64,000 bases of DNA from Candidatus Sulfurimonas baltica (GTDB lineage: Bacteria > Campylobacterota > Campylobacteria > Campylobacterales > Sulfurimonadaceae). Numbering within the stretch: the stretch's first letter is position 1; each line of letters begins with the position of its first letter. The translations under genes and the position numbers were made by a program. Location: assembly GCF_015265455.1 (NCBI RefSeq), contig NZ_CP054492.1, positions 1,178,001 through 1,242,000 on the forward strand. The letters run 5' to 3'. The notes under the pieces were generated by a model. The model searched no databases. It was not told where the DNA came from and was given only the letters and a program-made list of their open reading frames with translations. Below are positions 28,356 to 36,072 of the stretch, in pieces.

Positions 28356-28655
28356 TTAAATATTAAATATTTGAGCTAGTTCCAAGAAGTCTGACACATC
28401 TTTGCCCTCTGCATTAACTATCAATATTCCTATCCAATATGAGTTATATTCTTCATCATAACTTTTAACTCCAGAAACACTAAAGTCACAATGATTCCAA
28501 TTTGTATCTTCAAAAGAAGTGTTATCTAAAAAATATTGCAGTTCATAGGAGTCAACGTCAAAACTAAATGAAGGTTCCTTACTGTTATCAAAGTGATTTA
28601 AAGCCCAATCTTCTATTTGTGTTTCTTTTGTATTTGCATTTGATTTAGGGGCCAT
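28356..28655 (-). CDS. Unknown 99-residue acidic protein
   Basis: A soluble acidic protein (MAPKSNANTK...), rich in Asp, Glu, Ser, Trp and Tyr. No family is recognised. AAAAAGGAC precedes the ATG. It is the first gene of a minus-strand set running to the VirD4-like ATPase and carries an operator-like palindrome 40 bp upstream. Confidence 0.6.
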   Translation of the reverse strand: MAPKSNANTKETQIEDWALNHFDNSKEPSFSFDVDSYELQYFLDNTSFEDTNWNHCDFSVSGVKSYDEEYNSYWIGILIVNAEGKDVSDFLELAQIFNI

Positions 28656-28694
28656 TTTAAGTCCTTTTTATTTTTATAACTTTACTAGATTAGA

Positions 28695-28711
28695 GTGACA
28701 GCTTATGTCAC
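28695..28711. promoter_or_regulatory. Palindromic operator-like site, GTGACA-N5-TGTCAC
   Basis: The core 15-mer TGACAGCTTATGTCA (28696-28710) is identical to the one at 29252-29266 and to the complement of 14010-14024. A TATAAA on the minus strand (28678-28673) lies about 16 bp downstream, then the gene starting at 28655. Confidence 0.65.
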
Positions 28712-28757
28712 ATAATATTTATTATTTTGATAAAGTGATGTTTATATAAATATAAAA

Positions 28758-29207
28758 TTAACGATTCGTGATATAGCCCATAACTTCATAAGTTGTATAT
28801 ATTCCACACTCTTCTACTAGCGTTCGTGTCTCTTCCTCAGTTGATGGTCGTGCAATGCGGTAATCTATATTGTAATCGTAACCGCTATATTGTGAGATTT
28901 ATATTAGGTAATAATCAACTCCAGTTTTTTGATCTGTATAAATATGACCAAACACAGAATTATCATCGTCTTTTAGATTGATATTATGTTCAGAAATAGT
29001 TTTATCAAAAAAATTCTTATCTTGAATTTCTAATATTCTTAACTTATCTGTTCCTATGATGTCAATATTATAGACTGTGCCATTGTTCTCAAAAATTTCA
29101 TTGTGTTTCCACCCTCCATCATAACTATCACCCAGTTTACTATTTGGACTTTTAAGACTACAAGCCGTCGCAAAATATACTTTTTCATAATATGTGTTGT
29201 TACTCAT
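28758..29207 (-). pseudogene. Unknown protein gene with one in-frame TAA
   Basis: The minus-strand frame from ATG 29207 (MSNNTYYEKVYFATACS...) encodes 102 residues to a TAA at 28899-28901. The same frame then stays open for 46 more sense codons (ISQYSGYDYN... to GYITNR) before a second TAA at 28758. The downstream part has normal residue composition, so it was probably once a 149-residue protein. No family is recognised. It has its own palindromic promoter region. Either a nonsense mutation, a sequencing error or a short functional form would fit. Confidence 0.6.
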
Positions 29208-29241
29208 TATCTATCCTTCTTATTTTATTTGAAAATTATAT

Positions 29242-29276
29242 CAACTAGTTATGACAGCTTATGTCATGACTAGTTG
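29242..29276. promoter_or_regulatory. 35-bp extended palindrome in a divergent promoter
   Basis: CAACTAGT at 29242-29249 pairs with ACTAGTTG at 29269-29276, and ATGACA at 29251-29256 pairs with TGTCAT at 29262-29267 around GCTTA. Only one base pair is mismatched (29250/29268). A minus-strand TATAAT at 29240-29235 follows, leading to the gene at 29207. The site also lies upstream of the divergent gene at 29437. Confidence 0.75.
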
Positions 29277-29436
29277 CTCTCCAAAAAAAGTCATTTATTT
29301 TAATTTTTTCATCGCCAGCGTATTCATAAATAATAATGAAAGAACTGATATTTTATTTAATGTGTGATATAGTGAAAAATATAGCATTAATTATTTTGCT
29401 TAATTGGTGTAGAAATATTCAATATTGAAAGTTGCA

Positions 29437-30681
29437 ATGAGACAGTTTATATTATTAATTATTTTTTCTAATTTGTTATTTGGAAATTCCTTTAATACAA
29501 AAATCATCAAGAACACTGAAGATATTGATTTTATAATTCAAAATAAAAAAATATCTCAGAATCACCCATTAATATTGATATTTGACAATGGCACACATGC
29601 TAAAAAAGTAATCTCAATAATCGAAAACACTCTTTTGAATAATAAAATCAATTTTTTAAAAAACAATATCTTTATGATTAATAGAAATTTCCAATCTTCT
29701 AATGAATTAAGTGATATAGATATTATTTCGTATTTATCTAAAAAATTGCATAAACAACAGATCTTTATCAATATGTCTTATGGATATAGTTTCAACCTAC
29801 CATCAAGATATGTTAGCTATACAAATAACCCTTTTTTTAACAATAAATTGAAAAATGAACTTGATAGATTTCAAAGAATAGCATCAGTATTTAACAATAA
29901 AATAGAAAAATTAAATAATGTAACAATTTATAAATCATTTGGAAATTATATTCTTTTTGATGACAAAAAAATAAATATGAAAAAATCAACTAAACAATCT
30001 TTATCTATAATATATCAGTATTTATGTGGAAATAATTATGATAAAAAAATCAAACTATCAAACTATATAAGAAATTATTTATATACCAAAGAAAAAATAG
30101 ATTTTTTAAATATAAAATCATATATAGAAAAAAATATATCGATGAAGTCTGATTTAAATAATAATGTAATAAAAAATTTGATTAGATACTCTGAAGTTGA
30201 ACTCTTTTCTCAATATATAAACAACTCTTTAATTGGAAATAATAATGTTAAACTTGTTGAATCTATTAACTATGATTCAATATATAGTTCATATAAAAAA
30301 TCCGATAAAACATATCCAAATCATCTTAAAAATGATTTGGATAATATCTATATTGAATACTTAAAATCAGACTCTTTAAACATGGTGAGATATAATTTTT
30401 CTTACATTGACAAAGTTAATAATTTTATCCTAAAGTATCAAAACAAATATCCTGAATTGTTTATATCAGTATATGAAAACTACTCTACACTAGATCTAAA
30501 TAAAAAAAATATTTTAGCACCTCAGGGGCAGGTTTTTAATATAAAGTATGAAACGGTAAATGAAATACTAGTTGATAATCAAAAAAGATTTATAGGAACA
30601 TCAGCATCTAGTCCTCAAGCTTTGTCTTATGGAGTTATTAAGTATTTGAATCAGAACAAAATAAAGTTAAATCTGGACTAG
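29437..30681 (+). CDS. Exported subtilisin-like (S8) protein, probably without catalytic His
   Basis: I chose ATG 29437, which gives a signal peptide (MRQFILLIIFSNLLFG); a TTG lies 12 bp upstream. The 414-residue product is very rich in Asn, Lys and Ile, more AT-rich in codon use than its neighbours. C-terminal GTSASSPQALSYGVIKYL matches the S8 catalytic-Ser motif. INMSYG and ILAPQGQVF match other S8 landmarks. NGTHAKKVISII aligns with HGTHVAGII, but the catalytic His is Asn here. A separate DTG motif is not evident. It may be a pseudoprotease that binds peptides, or a decaying one. The identification rests on motifs only. Confidence 0.6.
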   Translation: MRQFILLIIFSNLLFGNSFNTKIIKNTEDIDFIIQNKKISQNHPLILIFDNGTHAKKVISIIENTLLNNKINFLKNNIFMINRNFQSSNELSDIDIISYLSKKLHKQQIFINMSYGYSFNLPSRYVSYTNNPFFNNKLKNELDRFQRIASVFNNKIEKLNNVTIYKSFGNYILFDDKKINMKKSTKQSLSIIYQYLCGNNYDKKIKLSNYIRNYLYTKEKIDFLNIKSYIEKNISMKSDLNNNVIKNLIRYSEVELFSQYINNSLIGNNNVKLVESINYDSIYSSYKKSDKTYPNHLKNDLDNIYIEYLKSDSLNMVRYNFSYIDKVNNFILKYQNKYPELFISVYENYSTLDLNKKNILAPQGQVFNIKYETVNEILVDNQKRFIGTSASSPQALSYGVIKYLNQNKIKLNLD

Positions 30682-30754
30682 GAATGTAGTATTCTTTGTG
30701 TAATATAGGGTTGGTATATCAGATTTTTGAAGGATGAAATAAATATATATGGAT

Positions 30755-31132
30755 TTATATTAAAAATTTTCTAATATCTTCAAATAAGTCACATTCTACA
30801 TTTACACTGCCATCACAATACATAACACCATTTAAATGATGAAGTGCCTTTGCTTTTGCTGTTATGTCATCTTGAAGTATTATTTTTAGTTCAGCTAGAG
30901 ATGAGTGAAAAGTAGCATCATCATGCTTAACAGAATCAAAAAGTTTTTCAGTCGCGTCTGTGTCCATGCCAAATTCATTTTTATAAAAACTTAGTACTTT
31001 ATTTTGCTCTTTAACGGAGACTTTATCATCTGCTTTAACCACAACTATCATTAGTACAGCTAATATATTTTTAATAGCGTCCTTGTTTGTGTGTTGATTA
31101 AAAAGATCCATACCACTTAAAAAATTAAACAT
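30755..31132 (-). CDS. TerB-like protein
   Basis: I chose ATG 31132 (AGGGGTGTTT upstream) over ATG 31159. The 125-residue helical protein contains ILAVLMIVVVKADDKVSVKEQNKVLSFYKNEFGMD and a later YCDGSVNVEC, the paired acidic motifs of TerB/DjlA-like domains. TerB proteins bind metal ions and occur in tellurite-resistance and phage-defence gene sets. A possible terD stub lies 3 kb away at 34250. Confidence 0.75.
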   Translation of the reverse strand: MFNFLSGMDLFNQHTNKDAIKNILAVLMIVVVKADDKVSVKEQNKVLSFYKNEFGMDTDATEKLFDSVKHDDATFHSSLAELKIILQDDITAKAKALHHLNGVMYCDGSVNVECDLFEDIRKFLI

Positions 31133-31290
31133 AAACACCCCTACTAATTTATTTGACATTATAATAGCATATAGATATTTAAATCTTAATGCTATCTATG
31201 AAAAAACGCAGCACAATTATAAAGAAGCGACACATCTTGTCATTTACAATTAGTAATATTTTAATCAACTACTTATTAAAAGGTTTACTA

Positions 31291-31638
31291 ATGATAGAAG
31301 AAATACATAAAGATTATTATTTAATTAAAGAGTTCATAGATAACTATTATATAGAAAAAAGAGGTGATATTCATGACTTAGGTTTTGCAATAGTAAGCAA
31401 CTTAAAAAATTTAAAACGTCGCCTAAATTTTTTGAAAGAGGCTTTAGACAAACATGAAAGAGGGGATTATAAAAATATTTATGAAAAAATGATGCTAGAA
31501 AATTATATTAGATGTGAATACAAGCTGTTTTTTGAACTTCTACCACCTTATGTATTCCCTGATATGACTATAGAAGAGTTTCAAATCAGAATAGGGTGCT
31601 CGTATAAGTTATTAAATAAGGATGTTAATGAATGCTAA
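31291..31638 (+). CDS. Unknown 115-residue helical protein
   Basis: I chose ATG 31291 (AAAAGG 8 bp upstream); in-frame ATGs further upstream begin with a basic stretch and lack a site. The protein is helical and charged (IEEIHKDYYLIKEFIDNYYIEKRGDIHDLG). No family is recognised. The IS element is inserted just 14 bp after its stop. Confidence 0.6.
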   Translation: MIEEIHKDYYLIKEFIDNYYIEKRGDIHDLGFAIVSNLKNLKRRLNFLKEALDKHERGDYKNIYEKMMLENYIRCEYKLFFELLPPYVFPDMTIEEFQIRIGCSYKLLNKDVNEC

Positions 31639-31725
31639 ATAATAGGGACTTCTGGAGTGGTAACCTTATTTCATACATAGAATTTAAATAATTCTAAGTT
31701 AAAATAAAACGAATAAAGGTAGTCC

Positions 31726-32025
31726 ATGAGAACTAGTAAATACACCAAAGAATTTAAAGATTCCACAATTCAATTAATACTTAATAATAACGAGAGTGTC
31801 TCAAAGATAGCAGCTGATTTAGATATACATGTAAAGACTTTATATAACTGGATGAGCAGTTATAAAAAAGAGCATAGAATACCAATGAGAGTTGTAAATA
31901 CATCATCTTCAACAGAGACACTAGATGAAGAGAATAAACGCCTCAGACGAGAGGTAAAGCTTTTAAAGCAAGAGCGTGACATTTTAAAAAAGGCGACCGC
32001 GTACTTCGCCAAAGAAGTTCTATAA
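31726..32025 (+). CDS. IS3-family OrfA (helix-turn-helix transposase subunit)
   Basis: The 99-residue protein has an N-terminal helix-turn-helix (YTKEFKDSTIQLIL...SVSKIAADLDIHVKTLYNWM) and a C-terminal leucine-zipper-like coiled coil (ENKRLRREVKLLKQERDILKKA). This is the standard OrfA layout. It binds IS ends and supplies the N-terminus of the OrfAB fusion transposase. Confidence 0.93.
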   Translation: MRTSKYTKEFKDSTIQLILNNNESVSKIAADLDIHVKTLYNWMSSYKKEHRIPMRVVNTSSSTETLDEENKRLRREVKLLKQERDILKKATAYFAKEVL

Positions 32026-32032
32026 AGTACGC
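31986..32032 (+). other. Programmed -1 frameshift signal in the IS
   Basis: The slippery heptamer A-AAA-AAG (31986-31992, in the OrfA frame) is followed 6 nt later by a hairpin with 8-bp arms, GCGTACTT (31999-32006) and AAGTACGC (32025-32032). The OrfB phase is open across the site, so a -1 shift gives an OrfAB fusion of the kind IS3 elements use for transposition. Confidence 0.85.
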
Positions 32033-32036
32033 CTGG

Positions 32037-32903
32037 ATGTATGAACATAGAAAAAGTTTTAGTATTAATCTTATGAGTAAAGTGCTCAAGGTAGATAGGA
32101 CATCTTATTATCATTGGATAAAAACTGGATGCATTACTAAAAAAGTAGACGAGCAACTCAATGATTTGATTGAAGTTATATTTATTCAAGGTAGAAAAAA
32201 CTATGGCACAAGAAGAATTCAAGACAAACTAAAAGAACTCTACGGTGTATTAGTATCAAGAAAGCGTATCTCCAGTATCATGAAAGAACTGGGTCTAAAA
32301 GTGAACATGAAAAGAAGATATAAAAATACGACAGATTCTAATCATAACTTACCAATAGCTCCTAATCTCCTAAACATGGATTTTTATGCATCTGCTCCAG
32401 ATGAAAAATATGTAGGAGATATTACATATATCCATACAGGTGAAGGTTGGCTCTATCTGGCTACTGTGATTGATTTATACTCAAGAAAAGTTGTCGGTTG
32501 GTCTATGGATGACACTATGAAAGTTTCACTTGTAAATGATGCCTTAAGCATGGCTATTAAGCATAGAAACCCTTCCGAAGGGTTACTATGGCACACAGAT
32601 AGAGGGAGTCAATATGCTTCTTATGCACATAAAGATTTATTGGAAAAACACTCTATAATTCAAAGCATGAGCAGAAAAGGCAACTGCTGGGATAATGCAG
32701 TGGCTGAGAGCTTCTTTAAAACACTCAAAAGTGATTTAGTGTATCAGACATATTTTTATACGAAGAGGCAGGCAAAACAAGAGATATTTGAATATATAGA
32801 ATTTCATTATAACAGAGTCAGATCACATAGTTATCTTGGAAACTTATCACCTGTTAAATTTGAAGAAATAAACAAAGTGTTACAAATGGAAATGGTTGCT
32901 TAG
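32037..32903 (+). CDS. IS3-family OrfB (DDE transposase catalytic part)
   Basis: The 288-residue protein has the rve integrase fold with the DDE triad: Asp in VGDITYI, Asp in HTDRGSQY and Glu in WDNAVAESFFKTLK. The C-terminal end RVRSHSYLGNLSPVKFEE is also characteristic. It is normally made as an OrfAB fusion by frameshift; the ATG at 32037 has only a poor ribosome binding site. Confidence 0.95.
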   Translation: MYEHRKSFSINLMSKVLKVDRTSYYHWIKTGCITKKVDEQLNDLIEVIFIQGRKNYGTRRIQDKLKELYGVLVSRKRISSIMKELGLKVNMKRRYKNTTDSNHNLPIAPNLLNMDFYASAPDEKYVGDITYIHTGEGWLYLATVIDLYSRKVVGWSMDDTMKVSLVNDALSMAIKHRNPSEGLLWHTDRGSQYASYAHKDLLEKHSIIQSMSRKGNCWDNAVAESFFKTLKSDLVYQTYFYTKRQAKQEIFEYIEFHYNRVRSHSYLGNLSPVKFEEINKVLQMEMVA

Positions 32904-33116
32904 AATTTATAAAAAAGTGTATGAATTTAAGTTACCATTCCATTCTTCCTGCACTTCTATAATAGTATATTCTATTATTAGCCAAAAAAGGAACTCATAA
33001 TGGCTCATGCATTAAGTAAGTTTTTTTTGTAATCCTTCTTTACGAAAGAATGATATGTACAAATAAAGAATATCTATATTAATGATATATTAGATATTAT
33101 AAAATTATCAAAAAAA

Positions 33117-34097
33117 ATGAGATGGACTATGCAAGAAAATAATGACAGCAGTAATGATTTAAAATCACATGACACAACAGTAACCAGGCTGATTCTAATA
33201 CTTTCAAAATTAGATGAAGATGAACGACCAACACAAAAAGAACTTGCTCAAGAATTTTCAGTAAGTCTTCGTACTATTCAAAGAGATATAGGTCGTTTAT
33301 GTTATTTCCCTATTGAAAAAACTGATGATGGTAAGCTTTACTTTACTGAAGGATTCTCTCTTAAGAGAACTTCTTTTGAAGATATTGAAATGGTTTTATT
33401 GTCTCTTTCCCTTTCTATGATTATGGATATAAGTCCTAAGTTCTCAAAGTCTTCACACTCTCTTTTAGCAAAACTATTGGTACCAAACTTTGCCACACCA
33501 TACCTTATAAAGCAAAACCCATATGAGAGTATAGATGTTGATTCAGCTAAACTGAATGAGCTTGAATATGGAATAGAAAACAAGAGAATTACTACTATAA
33601 TGATAAATAAAAGAGAATTTGTAGTAGAACCATATAAGATAATAAGTTTTGATGAGATTTGGTATCTTTTTGCCAAAGAGTTAGAATCTGAAAAAATAAA
33701 AACTTTTTTTATTAGTGATATATCACAAGTAGATTATTCACAAAAGAGCTTCACTATGAAAAAACCAATAGACAGCATACTTGAAAATGTTCATACTGCT
33801 TGGTTTGATGATGGTGTTCAATATGAAGTAAAAGTAAAAATTATGCAACCAATAGCTCATTATTTTAAACGTAAAAAACATTTTGTATCCCAAGAGCTTG
33901 TAAGAGAAGATGATGATGGTTCTATAGTAGTGTCTTTTAAAGTTAGCTCTGATGAAGAGGTTGATAATCTTATTAAATCATGGCTACCTCATATAAAAGT
34001 TATTTCTCCAAAAAGAATTAGAAAAAAAATGTTAAAAGAATTAGATGAATATGTGAAATCACTTAAAAATTTTGAAATGACACATCCTGACGTATAA
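33117..34097 (+). CDS. HTH-WYL transcriptional regulator
   Basis: This 326-residue protein has an N-terminal DeoR-like winged helix (RLILILSKLDEDERPTQKELAQEFSVSLRTIQRDIGRL). A WYL domain follows, with FVVEPYKIISFDEIWYLFAKELES, and then a C-terminal WCX-type extension. WYL proteins sense nucleic-acid-type ligands and control many phage-defence islands (family knowledge). It is a candidate to bind the repeated TGACA/TGTCA palindromes of this island (inference). Start 33117 or 33129 (MQENNDSS) are both possible. It lies just downstream of the IS element. Confidence 0.85.
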   Translation: MRWTMQENNDSSNDLKSHDTTVTRLILILSKLDEDERPTQKELAQEFSVSLRTIQRDIGRLCYFPIEKTDDGKLYFTEGFSLKRTSFEDIEMVLLSLSLSMIMDISPKFSKSSHSLLAKLLVPNFATPYLIKQNPYESIDVDSAKLNELEYGIENKRITTIMINKREFVVEPYKIISFDEIWYLFAKELESEKIKTFFISDISQVDYSQKSFTMKKPIDSILENVHTAWFDDGVQYEVKVKIMQPIAHYFKRKKHFVSQELVREDDDGSIVVSFKVSSDEEVDNLIKSWLPHIKVISPKRIRKKMLKELDEYVKSLKNFEMTHPDV

Positions 34098-34163
34098 AGT
34101 TTATATAATTTTTTATTGTTCACATTTATGTTGCACATGAAGTTTTTTATACTATTTTAATAC

Positions 34164-34314
34164 TATAATGGCCTAAATATTTAAGACATAAATTCAGCGA
34201 AGTTAATTTCTAAAGTAGTTAAAATATTATGAAATTAATGGAGAGAAATATGAGTCTAAAAAAAGGTCAAACTTGATAGTATAATGGCCTGAAAAATCAA
34301 GACAACTTTTCAGC
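34164..34314. repeat. Two related 35-bp direct repeats (34164-34198 and 34280-34314)
   Basis: Both begin TATAATGGCCT and end TTCAGC with AAGACA in the middle; about 26 of 35 positions agree. The second copy borders an IS3 relic, so these are probably IS ends, one attached to the relic and one solitary. Confidence 0.6.
34250..34276 (+). pseudogene. Eight-codon stub resembling the start of terD
   Basis: GGAGAG precedes ATG 34250, and the frame reads MSLKKGQT then TGA, immediately followed by the second IS-end-like repeat. TerD-family proteins typically begin with (S)LxKGQ. An IS insertion appears to have cut the gene after codon 8. A TerB-like gene at 31132 supports the idea, but eight residues are weak evidence. 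Confidence 0.35.
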
Positions 34315-34343
34315 TTAATTAATATCCACCTCTAACTGTTACT

Positions 34344-34520
34344 TTATCCCACAATTTTTATAAATTCAAGATACATATTCATAGGTTTTTGATAACCAAT
34401 AGCTGAATGAAATCTCTTGAAATTGTATTTATACATGTAAGCTTTTACACCTTCTTTGAGCTCCTTAATAGATTGATAATCACTGATATAAATATTGCCA
34501 TGTTTAAGAGTTCTGAATAA
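34344..34520 (-). pseudogene. C-terminal relic of an IS3-family transposase
   Basis: The minus-strand frame reads LFRTLKHGNIYISDYQSIKE and continues through YNFKRFHSAIGYQKP to a stop at 34344. This is the C-terminal end of an IS3-type OrfB. The part upstream is missing: a TAG and unrelated sequence precede LFRTLK. It differs from the complete IS at 31653, so it comes from another element. Confidence 0.8.
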
Positions 34521-35041
34521 CTAATAGGTCAATTTATAGTTTTGTGAATTCATATGTTGTGCTATTGTAGTATATTGTTATCATAATCATATTGTGATTG
34601 ATGCAAAAAAGAAAAAAACTGTCAAATTTGAGTTTACCTTTCCTGTAAAGTCAACTGTGAAGTTTCTGTAAATTCAGCTGTAAAACCTTAAATTAATATA
34701 AAATGACTTTACAGCATAACAGCAATGTTTTGAGCAATTTTTCTATAATAGGAAACGGGTGATTTTTAAAAATTTGCCTACTATAAAAAAGTTCAACCTC
34801 TTCACACTTTACAAATTTTGTCATATACTGGCTCTTTATTTATTTTTATTTCGTACTTGTCGTTTAGAGTTTATGTGTAGTTTTGTCTGTGCGTACATTT
34901 AGCTTAAGGCTAAGTCCCAGATGACCATAAAGGCGTTTGGTTTTAGGTATATATGCTGTTAATGCTTCAGATTAAAAAAGCAGATTGACTCACCAAAAAC
35001 TACCCATATGGGAATAAACGATTTAAATACAAGGAATAAAA
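34521..35041. other. Gene-free stretch before a recombinase
   Basis: I see no convincing ORF, RNA or strong hairpin. The region is AT-rich with many stops in all frames. CAAGGAATAAAA just before 35042 is the ribosome binding site of the recombinase. It may hold recombination sites for that enzyme, but none can be proven without a second copy. Confidence 0.4.
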
Positions 35042-35962
35042 ATGAGAGGAAGTGTATACTATCAAACTTCACAGTTAGTTAAGATGATATTTGCAGAAGG
35101 CGTTAAAAAGAAAGACAAAATAGATCCTTCGCATCATCACTATAATTATGTGTCATCTTACAAAACAATGGAGACATATAGAAATGTATGGAACAATCTA
35201 GGTAACTATCTAAAAGAACATTGGAAACTCAAAAATTTTGAGCTAATAACTGCTGAATATATAGAGGCATATTTTGAATATAAAGTTGAGTATTATCCTA
35301 GTAAACAATATGTTGAAAAAATCTCATCTGCTTTGGGTAAGCTTGAGTTTGCACTCAATAGATACAGTGCTAATAAATATGAAGAACCCATTGAATATAA
35401 CTTTGATATCAGACAGCAAGTTCTAAACAGTGCAAGAAAGTTCAAGCAAGTTGCAGATGGTTACCACAATAGAGTTTATCCAGATCCACATTTAATTATT
35501 CATAATTTGAAAAATCCTTTACATAAAATTGCTGCACATATTCAACTAGAAGGTGGAGCAAGAAGTGAAGCAGTTACTTTTATTAAACAAGAACAACTTA
35601 GAGGTACAATCTATGATGAGATAGAAGGGCAAACGGTTGGTCAAATATGGACAAAAGAGAAGGGCGGAAAAGAGGGCATCGTAATGCTCAGTTATGAAAT
35701 GTATAAAATATTGAAAAACTACATAGAAAAAAACAAACAGTTCAAAATAAAATATCAAGAGTACGCTAATGATATACGCAATACATGTATAAAATTAGGT
35801 ATAAAACCTGAAGGCTCACATGGCTTTCGCTGGACATTTGCTCAAAACCGTATTAGAGCTTATCAAGATAATGGTTATTCGTACGAACAAGCTCTTCAAG
35901 GTGTAAGTTGGGAAATGAAGCATTATAGGGCTTCTATAAGTGAACATTATTTGGGAGGGTAA
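35042..35962 (+). CDS. Tyrosine recombinase (phage-integrase type)
   Basis: This 306-residue protein has an N-terminal SAM-like helical domain (about 40-115). Its catalytic part has Arg in EGGARSEAV (about 175), HGFRWTF (His/Arg, about 259-262) and a terminal Tyr in SEHYLGG three residues before the end. The second catalytic His is replaced in KHYRASISEHY-type spacing, which is tolerated in some families. It resembles integrases of Campylobacterota mobile elements. AAGGA precedes the ATG. It is unrelated in detail to the integrase at 36073. Confidence 0.8.
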   Translation: MRGSVYYQTSQLVKMIFAEGVKKKDKIDPSHHHYNYVSSYKTMETYRNVWNNLGNYLKEHWKLKNFELITAEYIEAYFEYKVEYYPSKQYVEKISSALGKLEFALNRYSANKYEEPIEYNFDIRQQVLNSARKFKQVADGYHNRVYPDPHLIIHNLKNPLHKIAAHIQLEGGARSEAVTFIKQEQLRGTIYDEIEGQTVGQIWTKEKGGKEGIVMLSYEMYKILKNYIEKNKQFKIKYQEYANDIRNTCIKLGIKPEGSHGFRWTFAQNRIRAYQDNGYSYEQALQGVSWEMKHYRASISEHYLGG

Positions 35963-36072
35963 ATATAATTGGAAAATATGTTAGATAGAATTACTAAATT
36001 AGGCTTAATGAAAAATAAGTGTCTATTAAAGTGAGGTCATTCCAAATAAATGTATTGATTCATTTATATACT

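Larger units (their letters stand above)
31653..32942 (+). mobile_element. Complete IS3-family insertion sequence, 1290 bp
   Basis: Imperfect terminal inverted repeats of about 26 bp bound it. The left end starts TGGAGTGGTAAC (31653); the right end read inward starts TGGAATGGTAAC (from 32942). TTC at 31650-31652 and again at 32943-32945 is a 3-bp target duplication. It contains two overlapping-phase ORFs with a -1 frameshift site. Both reading frames are intact, so the element looks active or recently active. Confidence 0.93.

Noticed and set aside
25501-29207. Recoding of TAA as a sense codon, because two genes contain in-frame TAA
   Set aside because: TAA ends many normal genes in the window, so mutation or sequence error is far more likely.
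33001-33033. A tiny ORF (MAHALSKFFL) with AAGGA upstream
   Set aside because: Only 10 codons ending after a run of T. A one-base shorter T-run would give 21 residues, but no family match is possible, so I do not call a gene.
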